Origin: Sambucus nigra
Taxonomy: Eukaryota; Streptophyta; Magnoliopsida; Dipsacales; Adoxaceae
Length of the DNA stretch: 64,000 nucleotides
Reading direction: 5' to 3'
Assembly: GCA_949130495.1 (NCBI GenBank)
Contig: OX422223.1
Location: 75,514,751-75,578,750, forward strand
The translations under genes and the position numbers were made by a program. The notes under the pieces are model-generated. The model made no database searches and was not told the DNA's origin. It saw nothing but the letters and a program-made list of their open reading frames with translations. Positions 37,680-48,093 of the stretch are shown in pieces; within the stretch, counting starts at the first letter, position 1, and every line of letters begins with the position of its first letter.

Positions 37680-38870
37680 GCAGGAAATGTCTACATCTGA
37701 GTGACAGGGAAACGAAAGAGAGGAAGGCTCATTTAACACTAGGCCCTCAAAGTGGGGGCAAGTTGAGGACCATATTGGAGAACAAGATGGCCTTACAAGC
37801 TAGGGCCTTGGAATTGCTGAAAATTATTATTAGCCCTGAGTGCACGAATTGGAGGACGGTGCCCTATGAGCTTAAGATGGCCGTTTCGGCTGTATTAAAG
37901 GTACTTGCTCACTTTATTTTATATTTTATTATATTTTATAATTTAAATACTACGAACTCACTTTATTTTTGTTTTTTATTTAATTGATAGGAATAATTCG
38001 GCTTGCCACCACATTTACACGACTCCTCATTAGAACAATTACGAGATAAATACAAGACGTGGAAGAAAAATATGTGTACATGGTACTTTGAATGGGATCG
38101 GGAATCCATCTTACGACTTAGGGACAGGTTCCCGTGAAGGAGCCAATCTCATTGGCAAGTTGGCAACAGTTTGTCGATAATGAGGTCTCGGGGAGACAAT
38201 TGTCCTCCCGTGAATCGGGGACGGTAAATCGGGCCAAGAAGGTCGATGTGCACTACTTCAGGCATACGTCTTATGCCGAGGTGGAGCATAGGATGGTAAA
38301 TTTTGAATGTTCTTTCATTTTACTCTTATTTTGTTATAATTACATACAAATTTACTAATTTTGTATTAATTTATTTTAAGAGGCGGGGAGTAGTCTTAGG
38401 GGTAAGCCACATAGACTCGATGCTTATGTGGCAGCTCAAACGAAAAAATGAAAGGATAAGTAGGTGGATTAGAACATGGCCACCACTATTGTAAGTTAAT
38501 ATTTTAATTACGTTATAAAAATAAAAATTTATAATCATAGTTTTTATTAATTTATCTAATTATGTATTTTTTTTGTTATTTCAGGAAAAGCTTAACGACA
38601 TGCACAACTCACAGAGTGATGTCGATACGGTATCGCTGGCTACGGACACACTAAGCCAAGGACTCGGGCGGGATTAGAATGGCTGTACTCAGGGGTGAGC
38701 TCTCGAGTGGGGAAGTCAAGGCTCACCAAAATTACGTCGAGCAACGTTGGGCTGATATGCAAGGTGGACGAGTTTATGACCAACAACGCCGAGAAGTTTG
38801 ACAACATGGAGAAAACATTGAATAAAATGTTTTCTTTTATCAAGAATGAACTTCAATGCCGAGATGTGTC
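37680..38870 (+). pseudogene. Second CACTA ORF (plant transposase, Ptta/En/Spm-like)
   Basis: Pieces: GPQSGGKLRTILENKMALQA (37742), a stretch with SLASWQQFVDNEV and NRAKKVDVHYFRH, and a C-terminal coiled coil (KFDNMEKTLNKMFSFIKNE, 38790-38850). The order and motifs resemble the plant transposase family PF03004 that lies beside TNP2 genes. Introns probably interrupt it; not intact. Family assignment is from pattern memory. Confidence 0.6.
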
Positions 38871-39524
38871 CATCTCTGGGAAGGGCAAGGAGAAAGTGGT
38901 GGATCAGGGGACCAATACTCTGTCTTTTACACTCTTACCGATACCACTCTCCTCCCCATATGACATATTCACCACCCTACCTCTATCCCCTCGTCCAAAG
39001 GAAAATTTTAAAAATTGGTTGTCCTATTGTGCATATATTAGACACAAGGGGTGGTGATAGAATAACCAAGGGCTTGAAGGATCGAGAGATACGCCCAGAT
39101 AGTATGGTGCATAACCATCCATTGAAACCGCACGAGGCATGAGTTCTCATCACAAAAGTGTATTTGGGAAAAGAGAATGAACCCGTGTGGTTGAATGAAC
39201 AGTGTGGTGTTCGGACTATTGACGATTGTCTCAACTCTTATGTAATATGGCTTATTTTTCTCCTTCAAACTAATGATGAATGAACAATTATTTGTAATAA
39301 TTTGACTAGTATTTGTTTAGTTTTTTATTATTATGAATATGAATATTGAATGTGGTTTATGGTTTATTGGTTGATAATGATTGGACGAATGTTGCATTGC
39401 TTAGATTTTATGAATGAATGAATGTTGGTTGAGAAATATATACATTTACTTGTTGTAATAGGTGATAAATACTGTTGGACAGTGGTAATGGCCATACTGC
39501 CCAACGAATTTTTTTTCTTGCTGC

Positions 39525-39728
39525 CCAAATTTGTCACGGTCAATGATCATGACAAACTTTGAAATTGTCATGGACTTATCACCGTCAATGATCGTGACAA
39601 GTATCGGTTGTTGTCACGATCATTGGTCATGATAATTCCGTGAGAACTGCATTTGTCACCCCAAAACTTATCACGATCATTAACAGTGACAAGTTTGACT
39701 TGTCAAGGTCTTTGACCGTGATAAGTTA
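39525..39728. repeat. CACTA subterminal repeats
   Basis: Copies in both orientations of a short word near GTCACGATCATTGACCGTGA, for example around 39530, 39580, 39617 and 39665. Arrays like this beside the ends of CACTA elements bind the element's own protein in En/Spm; here the role is inferred. Confidence 0.8.
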
Positions 39729-39732
39729 GCAA

Positions 39733-39745
39733 TTTTGGTGTAGTG
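39733..39745. repeat. CACTA right terminal inverted repeat
   Basis: TTTTGGTGTAGTG, the inverse of CACTACACCAAAA. A 3-bp duplication would be TAG (39746-39748). No matching left end found between 18949 and 20134, so the left terminus is probably outside the window or lost. Confidence 0.88.
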
Positions 39746-39997
39746 TAGTAGCATAAATATGAGATAAATTCGGGATAAATGCATTGTTCGTGAACATAAA
39801 AATACCGAAATTAAGGAGATAAATATGGAATATTTAGGCCTAATTAGATGTCGACCTTAAAACTCTATCTCAATTATAGAAGTAAAAGGTTAAGCCATTT
39901 TGGGGGTGAAGGAATGTGATCTCATGTCTCATCATCAGATATGTTATATATTTGGGCTCAGGATCGCCCTGTCGATGAGAAAAGATACTTTGGTGAC
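39746..39997 (-). pseudogene. gypsy-3 antisense gene fragment left of gypsy-2
   Basis: On the minus strand the frame that ends at 52586 continues open through about 40 codons across the gypsy-2 insertion site before stops appear. This is the expected second half of the interrupted exon, cut again by the CACTA right end at 39745. No domain recognised. Confidence 0.5.
39993..39997. repeat. gypsy-2 left target-site duplication (GTGAC)
   Basis: GTGAC directly before the LTR start TGTTGATACC; repeated at 52581-52585. Confidence 0.92.
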
Positions 39998-40556
39998 TGT
40001 TGATACCAAAATTAATGTGCTGATGTGGACGAAGAAGATGAAGACACGTGTCAATCTACATGGCACAACAGCAGCGAGGAAGATCATTTCCCGACCAACC
40101 GTGTTTCTCTCCGAGAAACTCTATCACACCGAGGAACTCTATCATCCCGAGATACTCTAACTACTCCGAGGAACTCTTGATCAACAAGCAACTAAGGCGG
40201 CCCGAACTGCATCTCGGCCGTATCATTAATTACCAGACGGACAACTGTTCAACTATCCATTGTATTCTTGACGCACACGTTGCATTAAATGTATTACCCT
40301 TTCATATGTAAATCATTTAATGTATTGGACCTTTCATGTACAGCCTCAAGGCTATAAATACATTGTATCTCCCTCATTCAAAGGGGGGGGGGGGGAATTT
40401 CTTGAGAGAATTTGTAATCAAGAATTCCACAAACACTCAGCAATAACATAACAGTGGACGTAGGCTTTATTCCTAGCCGAACCACTTTAAAAATCTTTGT
40501 CTTATTTATTTATCTATGATTGAATAATTAGAGCAATCTAGTTTTTTACATCAACA
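39998..40556 (+). repeat. gypsy-2 5' LTR, outer copy (559 bp)
   Basis: TGTTGATACC...TTTTACATCAACA. TATA box TATAAATA at 40353-40360, then a run of 13 G (40383-40395) in the presumed transcript start region. Confidence 0.95.
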
Positions 40557-40557
40557 G

Positions 40558-41088
40558 CGAAGAAGATGAAGACACGTGTCAATCTACATGGCACAACAGC
40601 AGCGAGGAAGATCATTTCCCGACCAACCGTGTTTCTCTCCGAGAAACTCTATCACACCGAGGAACTCTATCATCCCGAGATACTCTAACTACTCCGAGGA
40701 ACTCTTGATCAACAAGCAACTAAGGCGGTCCGAACTGCATCTCGGCCGTATCATTAATTACCAGACGGACAACTGTTCAACTATCCATTGTATTCTTGAC
40801 GCACACGTTGCATTAAATGTATTACCCTTTCATATGTAAATCATTTAATGTATTGGACCTTTCATGTACAGCCTCAAGGCTATAAATACATTGTATCTCC
40901 CTCATTCAAGGGGGGGGGGGGGGGGGGGATTTCTTGAGAGAATTTGTAATCAAGAATTCCACAAACACTCAGCAATAACATAACAGTGGACGTAGGCTTT
41001 ATTCCTAGCCGAACCACTTTAAAAATCTTTGTCTTATTTATTTATCTGTGATTGAATAATTAGAGCAATCTAGTTTTTTACATCAACA
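40558..41088 (+). repeat. gypsy-2 second LTR copy in tandem, lacking its first 32 bp
   Basis: Begins at LTR position 33 (CGAAGAAGATG) one base after the end of the outer copy, and ends CATCAACA three bases before the PBS. Its G run is 19 long. At two positions where the outer copy differs (GGCGGTCCG, TATCTGTGATT) it agrees with the 3' LTR. Confidence 0.95.
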
Positions 41089-41091
41089 GAT

Positions 41092-41109
41092 TGGCGCCGT
41101 CTGTGGGAA
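41092..41109 (+). other. gypsy-2 primer binding site
   Basis: TGGCGCCGTCTGTGGGAA, three bases after the inner LTR copy; identical core to gypsy-1. Confidence 0.88.
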
Positions 41110-41151
41110 ACGACTGTTATTATCGTTTTTCTTAAAAATCATTTATCACCA

Positions 41152-44100
41152 ATGGCTGATAATCCAGAATCCAGTAATCGAAATGTTGGAAATACTGGAA
41201 ATCTTCCAAATCCATCTGCATCCCCAGATATGGCTGGGATTATGACGAATATGGCTCAAGGACAAACCGCCATGCAAGAATCCATGAGGCAACTCATTCA
41301 AACTCTTCAGGGCGGTGCACCTACCTATTCAGGGCAAAGAAGTGATCATAGGCAATCGCAATCTAGACGCACTGGGTCATATCGCAATGAGGAGTCTAAT
41401 GATTTTTCTTATCAACCTGGGCGAACTTCATCAATACGGGCTTCGGATACAGATCAACGTATCACTCTCTCTCCGGAGAGAACTAGCGCTTTGGAGAGGT
41501 TAAGTAGAGTATCTCCTTTCAGTCGGTTAGGACCAAGGAGGAACATGAGTCCACCTAGGGCTCCATCAAGAAGTTTTCGAACACCACCAGGTTTGAGAGA
41601 AGGATCTGCGCAATCGCGACCAGCCACTCGTCGAGATAAATCTCAGGAAGCTACGTCAGAGCAATCAGTTGCTCGGACTAAACGGCCCGAGGAAGGGAAT
41701 GAAGCATGGAAAGGTTCCATTCAACGATTGGAGGATAGACTGGGAGAAATGGCTAAGGCAAGAAATCCCTTACAGAGAACTTTTGTTCAAGGAACACCTT
41801 TTGTGCAAGCCATTGTGGATTTCCCTACGCCGTCGAAATTCAAAGCACCCGTAGTGACTCCCAAGTACGATGGAAAGACAGATCCCGTACTTCATATAAA
41901 ACAATACCAAGCTGCTGCAGATATCTACGCTGTCCCCGACGAGATGAGGTGTAGAGCATTCTCGGGAACTCTTACTGGATCTGCACAGATATGGTACAAT
42001 AATCTTCCTCGGGGTAAGATTTCAACTTTTGTTCAGTTAGCCGAGTTGTTTATTGGCAATTTTTGTTTTGGAGCAAAGCCGGTAAAGCGAGTAGCACACT
42101 TGCTAAGTGTTAGACAAAAATCAGGTGAAAGTACTAGAGATTACATAACTCGTTTCAATAACGAAAAGTTGGAAGTCATAGATTATGAAGAAAAGACAGC
42201 AATCACTGCTTTGATGAGTGGTTTGCTGCCTAACAAGCTGTATTACACTTTGGCTAAAGATCCACCTAAAAATATGTCGGAGTTGATGGCAAAGGCGGCC
42301 AAAATCATGAATGCCGAGGAGGCTATGGCTGCGAAGAAGAATATGGATAAAGAAGTTAAAGTGGAGGTCGACAATTCTAAGAAGAAAGATCAGAAAAGTA
42401 ATGGTGGTGACAAATATTCCAAGAATAACAGGATGAAGTTGGAAGCCCTAAAGAAGTATGATAATTATACTCCATTGAAAGTGGGTATTAATCATGTTTT
42501 GGAAGAAATCAGGAATAACGAGGAAATCAAATGGCCAGAGAAACTGAAGACAGATCCCGACCTGAGGAATAAGACCAAATATTGCGAATTTCACAAAGAT
42601 CATGGCCATATGACCAAAAATTGTATAGCCCTTCAGAACGAGATTGAAACACTCATCCGAAGAGGAAAATTATCAAAGTACGTAGATCGCAGGAGTGAGA
42701 GGAAGAATGATGATAGAACTAGAGAGAGATCTAGATCTCCTCGTCGTGCAGAGGAGAAAAAGAGGAGGGACCATGAAGAGGATCCAGATGATGACCCCGA
42801 TCTTCCCAAGAAGCCAAGGAAACCTGAACGAGAGGTATTTTCCATACGTTTTGGGTCATTTGATTGTAATGTTATTACAGGAGGAGATGCAGGAGGAGGA
42901 GACCTTACTGCAGAAAGAAAAGCTTATCTCGGAGAGGCTCAAGCTTGTTCATACATTCAGCGAATAAACCTGGCCGAGGATGATCGTCCGAGGAAAGTAA
43001 ACAAAGAGAAGCTAGTGATTGGTTTTTCAAAAAACGACCTGGCAGGTGTTCTCTACCCTCATGATGATCCGCTGGTGATCAAAATGAGGATGAAGGATGT
43101 GGTCATTTCAAGGGTGTTAGTAGACAATGGTAGTTCAGCAGACATCATGTATTATTCATGCTTTGATAGCTTGAATTTAAAATTATCTCAGTTAGAACCT
43201 TATCACAGACCCCTTCTGGGTTTTGCTGGCGAGAAAGTTTTTCCACTTGGGACGATCAAGTTGGATATACTCATTGGAACTTGGCCTGCTTGTCGAACGG
43301 AAAGAATACGCTTTTTTGTAATGGATAAGAATGTGCAGTCCGCCTACAACATCATCATGGGAAGAGTTGGATTGAAGAAGTTCGAAGCAGTTCCATCTAC
43401 AGTTCATCAATGTTTGAAATTCCCAACGAATTTTGGAGTAGGAATTATGAAAGGTGATCAAAAAGTAGCTCGGGAATGCTATTATTCGTCGGCCGAGCAA
43501 GAGGAACTTGAAGAGTTACAGAAAAAGACTACTACTTACCAAGTGGAGGAAAGCACAGAAATTGAAACTCTTGACCCTAGGGATGAATCTCAACTCGTAA
43601 AAGGACAGGTTGTGGAATCTACAGAAATTGTTATCCTGGACGACGAGCATCCTGAACGAATAACTCAGATAGGGTCGTCGTTGGATTTTTCAATAAAACA
43701 GGAGTTGATAACTTTCTTGAGAAACAGGAAGAATACTTTTGCTTGGAGTCATGAAGACATGCCAGGAATAGATCCAAACTTCTTATGTCATAAACTCAAT
43801 GTGAATAAGGATATCAAACCTGTGAAGCAAAGAAGAAGAGTGTTTAGTCCCGAGAAGAACCAGGCCATACAAGAGGAGGTCGAGAAACTCCAGAAAGCCC
43901 AATTCATTGAAGACGTGAAATATCCAGATTGGTTGGCAAATGTGGTGATGGTAAAGAAGAAGAACAACAAGTGGAGAATGTGTGTTGATTTTACTGATCT
44001 CAACAAAGCATGTCCAAAAGATCATTTTCCATTGCCCAGAATTGATCAACTAGTGGATGCTACTTCGGGACACGAGCTACTCAGCTTCATGGATGCTTAT

Positions 44101-47046
44101 TCTGGCTACAACCAAATCAAAATGAAACCTGAAGACAGGGAAAGTACTTCTTTTATTACCCCAAGGGGAACTTATTGTTATAATGTTATGCCTTTTGGTT
44201 TAAAAAATGCAGGTGCAACATATCAGCGGTTGATGAACAAGGTATTCACCGAACAAATCAGCCGCAATATGGAGGTCTATGTCGACGACATGCTCACCAA
44301 AAGTAAGAGAGCTGCAGATCATTTGGTTGACTTGAGTCAAACTTTTGATCAACTGGATAAATACCAGATGAAGCTTAACCCGACGAAATGTACCTTTGGA
44401 GTACGAGAAGGAATGTTCCTCGGATACATCGTCAACCAACGAGGTATTGAGGCAAATCCAGAAAAGATCAAAGCTCTTTTAGGGCTGCGATCCCCGACGA
44501 CGAAGAAAGAAGTGCAAAGTCTTACCGGACGAGTTGCAGCACTCAACAGATTTGTATCCCGAGCAACTGATAAATGCCTCCCATTCTTCAAAACGCTACG
44601 AAAAAGTTTTGAGTGGACTGATGAATGTGAGAAAGCCTTTCAAGATCTGAAGAAGTATTTGGGAGCCCCACCATTGTTGTCTAGGCCAATAAATGGAGAG
44701 AAGCTGTACTTGTATTTGGCAGTATCAGAAAATGCAGTTAGCTCGGCATTGATCAGATTGGAGAATGGAGTCCAGAAGCCAATTTATTACACAAGCAAGG
44801 CCTTCCGAGGTGCGGAAATCAGATACCCAAAGCTGGAAAAATTGGCACTGGCATTAATTGAAGCAAGTAGAAGAATGAGACCATACTTCCAGGCCCATAC
44901 CATCATTGTGTATACCGACATGCCGTTAAGACAAGCCCTTCACAAGCCAGAAAAATCAGGAAGATTGATGTATTGGGCAATAGAACTCGGTGAATATGAT
45001 ATTGTGTATGAACCCAGATCATCGTTGAAAGGGCAAGCCGTGGCAGATTTTATAGCAGAGTTCACATACCCTGATACCCCCGAGGAGCAAAAGATGATTG
45101 CTGACCTACCTGTGGACGATACAGGATCGACAGACACAGATCCAAACCAACCAAGGTTGGTAAAAGGACTTGTGGATGTAGAAAAATCATCATATTTAAA
45201 TCCCGACCAACTCCGGTTGGTGGAGGGGCACGAACAAATGATCGACGAGGAACGAAGGATACCAGGGGATGATGAAAGAAAACAGATGATATTTCACCGA
45301 GGAACTCTAACAGATAAGAAATTTGAAGACGAGTTACATACATGGAGATTATATGTAGATGGATCATCTTGCACGGCTGGTTGTGGAGCAGGGATTGTTT
45401 TAAATTCTCCAGATGATATTGACATGGAGTACGCCTTGAGATTCCAATTCAAAGCTTCCAATAATGAAGCTGAATATGAGGCTATGATAGCAGGTTTTCA
45501 TTTGGCGAAAGTTATGGAGGCACGTCAAGTAATTATTTTCAGTGATTCTCAGTTAATTGTGAATCAAATGATGGGAATATATGCAGTGAAGGGAGAGCTA
45601 ATGGTGAAGTACCATGCAAAAGTGATGGAATTGTTGAAAGAATTTGATGCTATTCAATTGGTGAGGATACCGAGAATGGAGAATGCCAGAGCAGACGCAT
45701 TGGCCCGACTAGCGTCAGCTACGCGCACCGAGCTGCGAAGAACAATACCAATTGAAGTATTAGAAAGTCAGAGCATAGAAGAAGATCTGACGATGAAGAT
45801 TATTACCCTTGATTTAGGACCATCTTGGATGGATCCTATCAGAGCATACATTGAAGAAGGAGTACTACCAGAGGACAAACTAACTGCCAAGAAATTGAAG
45901 TATAAAGTTGCTCGGTATGTATTAACTAATGGTATTTTGTATAGACGAGGAATTATGGCAGGTTTGCAGAGATGTGTGCATCCATCAGAAGTCACAGAAT
46001 TGATTGAAGAAATCCATGAAGGATCTTGTGGAGCTCATGTAGCAGGTCGGACCCTACTGCAAAGGGTGATGACACAGGGATACTATTGGCCGATGATGAG
46101 AGCTGATTGTATAGCTTATGCTAAGAAGTGTGACAAGTGCCAACGTTTTTCTTCCATCCGAAGAACTCCACAGGCATTGTTGACACCCATAACATCACCT
46201 TGGCCATTTGCCATGTGGGGGATTGATCTGGTTGGGCCACTGTCGACGACCCGAGGAAGGTTCAAGTATCTCGTCGTGGCAGTAGACTATTTTACTAAGT
46301 GGGTGGAAGCTGAACCACTAATTGATATGACGTACGAGAAGGTGTATCAGTTCATATGGAAGAATATCATTTGTCGATATGGTCTCCCCCACGCTTTCAT
46401 CACAGACCATGGAACACAATTTGATAATGAAGAATTTGCTGCCTATTGTCATCAGTCAAACGTCTTGAAGTTTCATTCAGCACCAGGCCATCCCCAAAGC
46501 AATGGGCAAACGGAAGTGACGAATAGAACATTACTAAATGGGTTGAAGAAGAGGTTAAGTGAGGCTAAAGCAAATTGGATTAATGAGCTACAGTCAGTTT
46601 TGTGGGCTTACCGAACAACTCCCCGAGCAGCAACAGGAGAATCACCATATATGCTAGCATTTGGAAGTGAGGCTGTGATACCTGCCGAGTTGGGCCTACC
46701 AACACATAGGGTGTTAAATTTCAATTCTCCGATCAGTGATTTGATGAGAAGGATGGATTTAGATATGCTCGAGGAAGTCAGAGAAGAAGCAGCCATTAGG
46801 AATGCTGCTTATCAACAACGAACAGCTCTGTTTTATAACAAAAGGGTAAAGAAATGTGATTTAAAAGAAGGGGATTATGTGCTAAAGAAGGTCATTCAGA
46901 AGCAGAGTAAACTGGAAGCAAACTGGCATGGACCTTACCGAGTTACAGAGGTTGTTCGACCAGGAACTTACAGAATAGCAACTCTAGAAGGAGAGGAATT
47001 TAAAAATGCATGGAATGCTGAACACCTGCGCAAGTATTATCAATGA
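41152..47046 (+). CDS. gypsy-2 Gag-Pol polyprotein, intact (1964 aa)
   Basis: Makes the particle and the enzymes for reverse transcription and integration. ATG 41152, 60 bp after the PBS. Order: Ser/Arg-rich N-terminus; capsid (~240-370; IKQYQAAADIYAVPDEMRCR); CEFHKDHGHMTKNC zinc-binding-like motif (~483); protease with catalytic Asp 658 (VDNGSSADIM); RT (~920-1110; MCVDFTDLNKACPKD, YVDD at 1043-1046); RNase H (~1140-1300); a second RNase H of the type linked to Tat elements (~1395-1530; LYVDGSSCTAGCGAG, SNNEAEYEAMIAG); integrase with HHCC finger (~1600-1670) and catalytic Asp 1692, Asp 1752, Glu 1788 (DD35E); C-terminal GPY/F-type module (NWHGPYRVTEVV). All catalytic residues looked for are present and there is no stop. 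Gag and Pol share one frame, so the ratio must be set after translation or by splicing. Confidence 0.97.
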   Translation: MADNPESSNRNVGNTGNLPNPSASPDMAGIMTNMAQGQTAMQESMRQLIQTLQGGAPTYSGQRSDHRQSQSRRTGSYRNEESNDFSYQPGRTSSIRASDTDQRITLSPERTSALERLSRVSPFSRLGPRRNMSPPRAPSRSFRTPPGLREGSAQSRPATRRDKSQEATSEQSVARTKRPEEGNEAWKGSIQRLEDRLGEMAKARNPLQRTFVQGTPFVQAIVDFPTPSKFKAPVVTPKYDGKTDPVLHIKQYQAAADIYAVPDEMRCRAFSGTLTGSAQIWYNNLPRGKISTFVQLAELFIGNFCFGAKPVKRVAHLLSVRQKSGESTRDYITRFNNEKLEVIDYEEKTAITALMSGLLPNKLYYTLAKDPPKNMSELMAKAAKIMNAEEAMAAKKNMDKEVKVEVDNSKKKDQKSNGGDKYSKNNRMKLEALKKYDNYTPLKVGINHVLEEIRNNEEIKWPEKLKTDPDLRNKTKYCEFHKDHGHMTKNCIALQNEIETLIRRGKLSKYVDRRSERKNDDRTRERSRSPRRAEEKKRRDHEEDPDDDPDLPKKPRKPEREVFSIRFGSFDCNVITGGDAGGGDLTAERKAYLGEAQACSYIQRINLAEDDRPRKVNKEKLVIGFSKNDLAGVLYPHDDPLVIKMRMKDVVISRVLVDNGSSADIMYYSCFDSLNLKLSQLEPYHRPLLGFAGEKVFPLGTIKLDILIGTWPACRTERIRFFVMDKNVQSAYNIIMGRVGLKKFEAVPSTVHQCLKFPTNFGVGIMKGDQKVARECYYSSAEQEELEELQKKTTTYQVEESTEIETLDPRDESQLVKGQVVESTEIVILDDEHPERITQIGSSLDFSIKQELITFLRNRKNTFAWSHEDMPGIDPNFLCHKLNVNKDIKPVKQRRRVFSPEKNQAIQEEVEKLQKAQFIEDVKYPDWLANVVMVKKKNNKWRMCVDFTDLNKACPKDHFPLPRIDQLVDATSGHELLSFMDAYSGYNQIKMKPEDRESTSFITPRGTYCYNVMPFGLKNAGATYQRLMNKVFTEQISRNMEVYVDDMLTKSKRAADHLVDLSQTFDQLDKYQMKLNPTKCTFGVREGMFLGYIVNQRGIEANPEKIKALLGLRSPTTKKEVQSLTGRVAALNRFVSRATDKCLPFFKTLRKSFEWTDECEKAFQDLKKYLGAPPLLSRPINGEKLYLYLAVSENAVSSALIRLENGVQKPIYYTSKAFRGAEIRYPKLEKLALALIEASRRMRPYFQAHTIIVYTDMPLRQALHKPEKSGRLMYWAIELGEYDIVYEPRSSLKGQAVADFIAEFTYPDTPEEQKMIADLPVDDTGSTDTDPNQPRLVKGLVDVEKSSYLNPDQLRLVEGHEQMIDEERRIPGDDERKQMIFHRGTLTDKKFEDELHTWRLYVDGSSCTAGCGAGIVLNSPDDIDMEYALRFQFKASNNEAEYEAMIAGFHLAKVMEARQVIIFSDSQLIVNQMMGIYAVKGELMVKYHAKVMELLKEFDAIQLVRIPRMENARADALARLASATRTELRRTIPIEVLESQSIEEDLTMKIITLDLGPSWMDPIRAYIEEGVLPEDKLTAKKLKYKVARYVLTNGILYRRGIMAGLQRCVHPSEVTELIEEIHEGSCGAHVAGRTLLQRVMTQGYYWPMMRADCIAYAKKCDKCQRFSSIRRTPQALLTPITSPWPFAMWGIDLVGPLSTTRGRFKYLVVAVDYFTKWVEAEPLIDMTYEKVYQFIWKNIICRYGLPHAFITDHGTQFDNEEFAAYCHQSNVLKFHSAPGHPQSNGQTEVTNRTLLNGLKKRLSEAKANWINELQSVLWAYRTTPRAATGESPYMLAFGSEAVIPAELGLPTHRVLNFNSPISDLMRRMDLDMLEEVREEAAIRNAAYQQRTALFYNKRVKKCDLKEGDYVLKKVIQKQSKLEANWHGPYRVTEVVRPGTYRIATLEGEEFKNAWNAEHLRKYYQ

Positions 47047-47156
47047 TGTCCAATGTAAAGCATTTCTCTCATTATGAATAAAACGAAGATGTTTCACCAT
47101 TTTTTCCTTCTGGATGAAAGTTTTTCGGGGAATACTAGTGTAATACACTATACAAC

Positions 47157-47545
47157 GAAAGTGCTCTAAGGAGCCAACCTCCTTTGGTTAGGAGGACATG
47201 CTCTAAGGAGCCAACAAATACAGCTCTTCGGAGCAAAAGTGCTCTAAGGAGCCAACCTCCTTTGGTTAGGAGGACAGCTCTTCGGAGCAAAAGTGCTCTA
47301 AGGAGCCAACAAATACAGCTCTTCGGAGCAAAAGTGCTCTAAGGAGCCAACCTCCTTTGGTTAGGAGGACAGCTCTTCGGAGCAAAAGTGCTCTAAGGAG
47401 CCAACCTCCTTTGGTTAGGAGGACAGCTCTATTGAGCAAAAAGTGCTATAAGTAGCCAACCTCCTTTGGTTAGGAGGACATGCTCTACGGAGCCAAAAAA
47501 AAAAAAAAAAAAAATGCTCTAAGGAGCCAAAAGCTTTAAGGAGCC
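47157..47545 (+). repeat. gypsy-2 tandem array of small hairpins
   Basis: Alternating words GCTCTAAGGAGC, CCTCCTTTGGTTAGGAGG and GCTCTTCGGAGC, in units of roughly 50-60 bp. The first and third fold as GCTC/GAGC stems with four-base loops; GCTC-TTCG-GAGC is the cUUCGg tetraloop in RNA. Variants keep the stem: GCTCTATTGAGC, GCTCTACGGAGC and the compensated GCTATAAGTAGC (47446). A run of about 22 A (47490-47512) interrupts the array. It lies between the 3' ends of gag-pol and the antisense genes. Confidence 0.92.
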
Positions 47546-47559
47546 AGAAAGTGTACACC

Positions 47560-47860
47560 AGCAGGATCAACCACGGTTGGTAAGATAAAAATATACTCTC
47601 ATATTACAACTTATGTTGGTCGGGAGGTAATATTGTTACAATGGGTTCTTTGAAGAACAAAATGTTTAAAAAATACACCAAGTATAGTTGGTCGGGGATA
47701 AAAACCCAATAACTGTAGTTGGTCGGCGAGGACAACTTATTGATCATAGTTGGTCGGACGCAATTTTATAATCAAACCAAGTATAGTTCATCGGAGCTGT
47801 ATTTAGTCGACAAACATTATTCACCCACCTTGGTTGGTTGGAAACAGTTTGAATATTTTT
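47560..47860 (+). repeat. Degenerate TAGTTGGTCGG repeats
   Basis: Five or more loosely spaced copies of a word like AGTTGGTCGG (about 47571, 47615, 47685, 47719, 47749). A different, older repeat family than the hairpin array. No coding potential. Confidence 0.6.
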
Positions 47861-48093
47861 CTCATTACTTTATTATTAAGTGATCGAGAAACATTACTGA
47901 TACTTGTAATCTTTTATTAAGTTGCTTATTGAACAATAATATTGTTATCTTTTTAATAGATACATAGATACATATGTACAAATATAAATGTGCTTGATAA
48001 AACAAAATTGGCAAACAGAAAATGAAAATCTTTTCATTAATCTAGAATAAATTACAAATTACAAGAAGATATTAAATTGTTACATGGACATTA

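Noticed and set aside
47157..47545. Hairpin repeats that might be a CRISPR or tRNA cluster
   Set aside because: No spacer structure and no cloverleaf; variants of a few short words.
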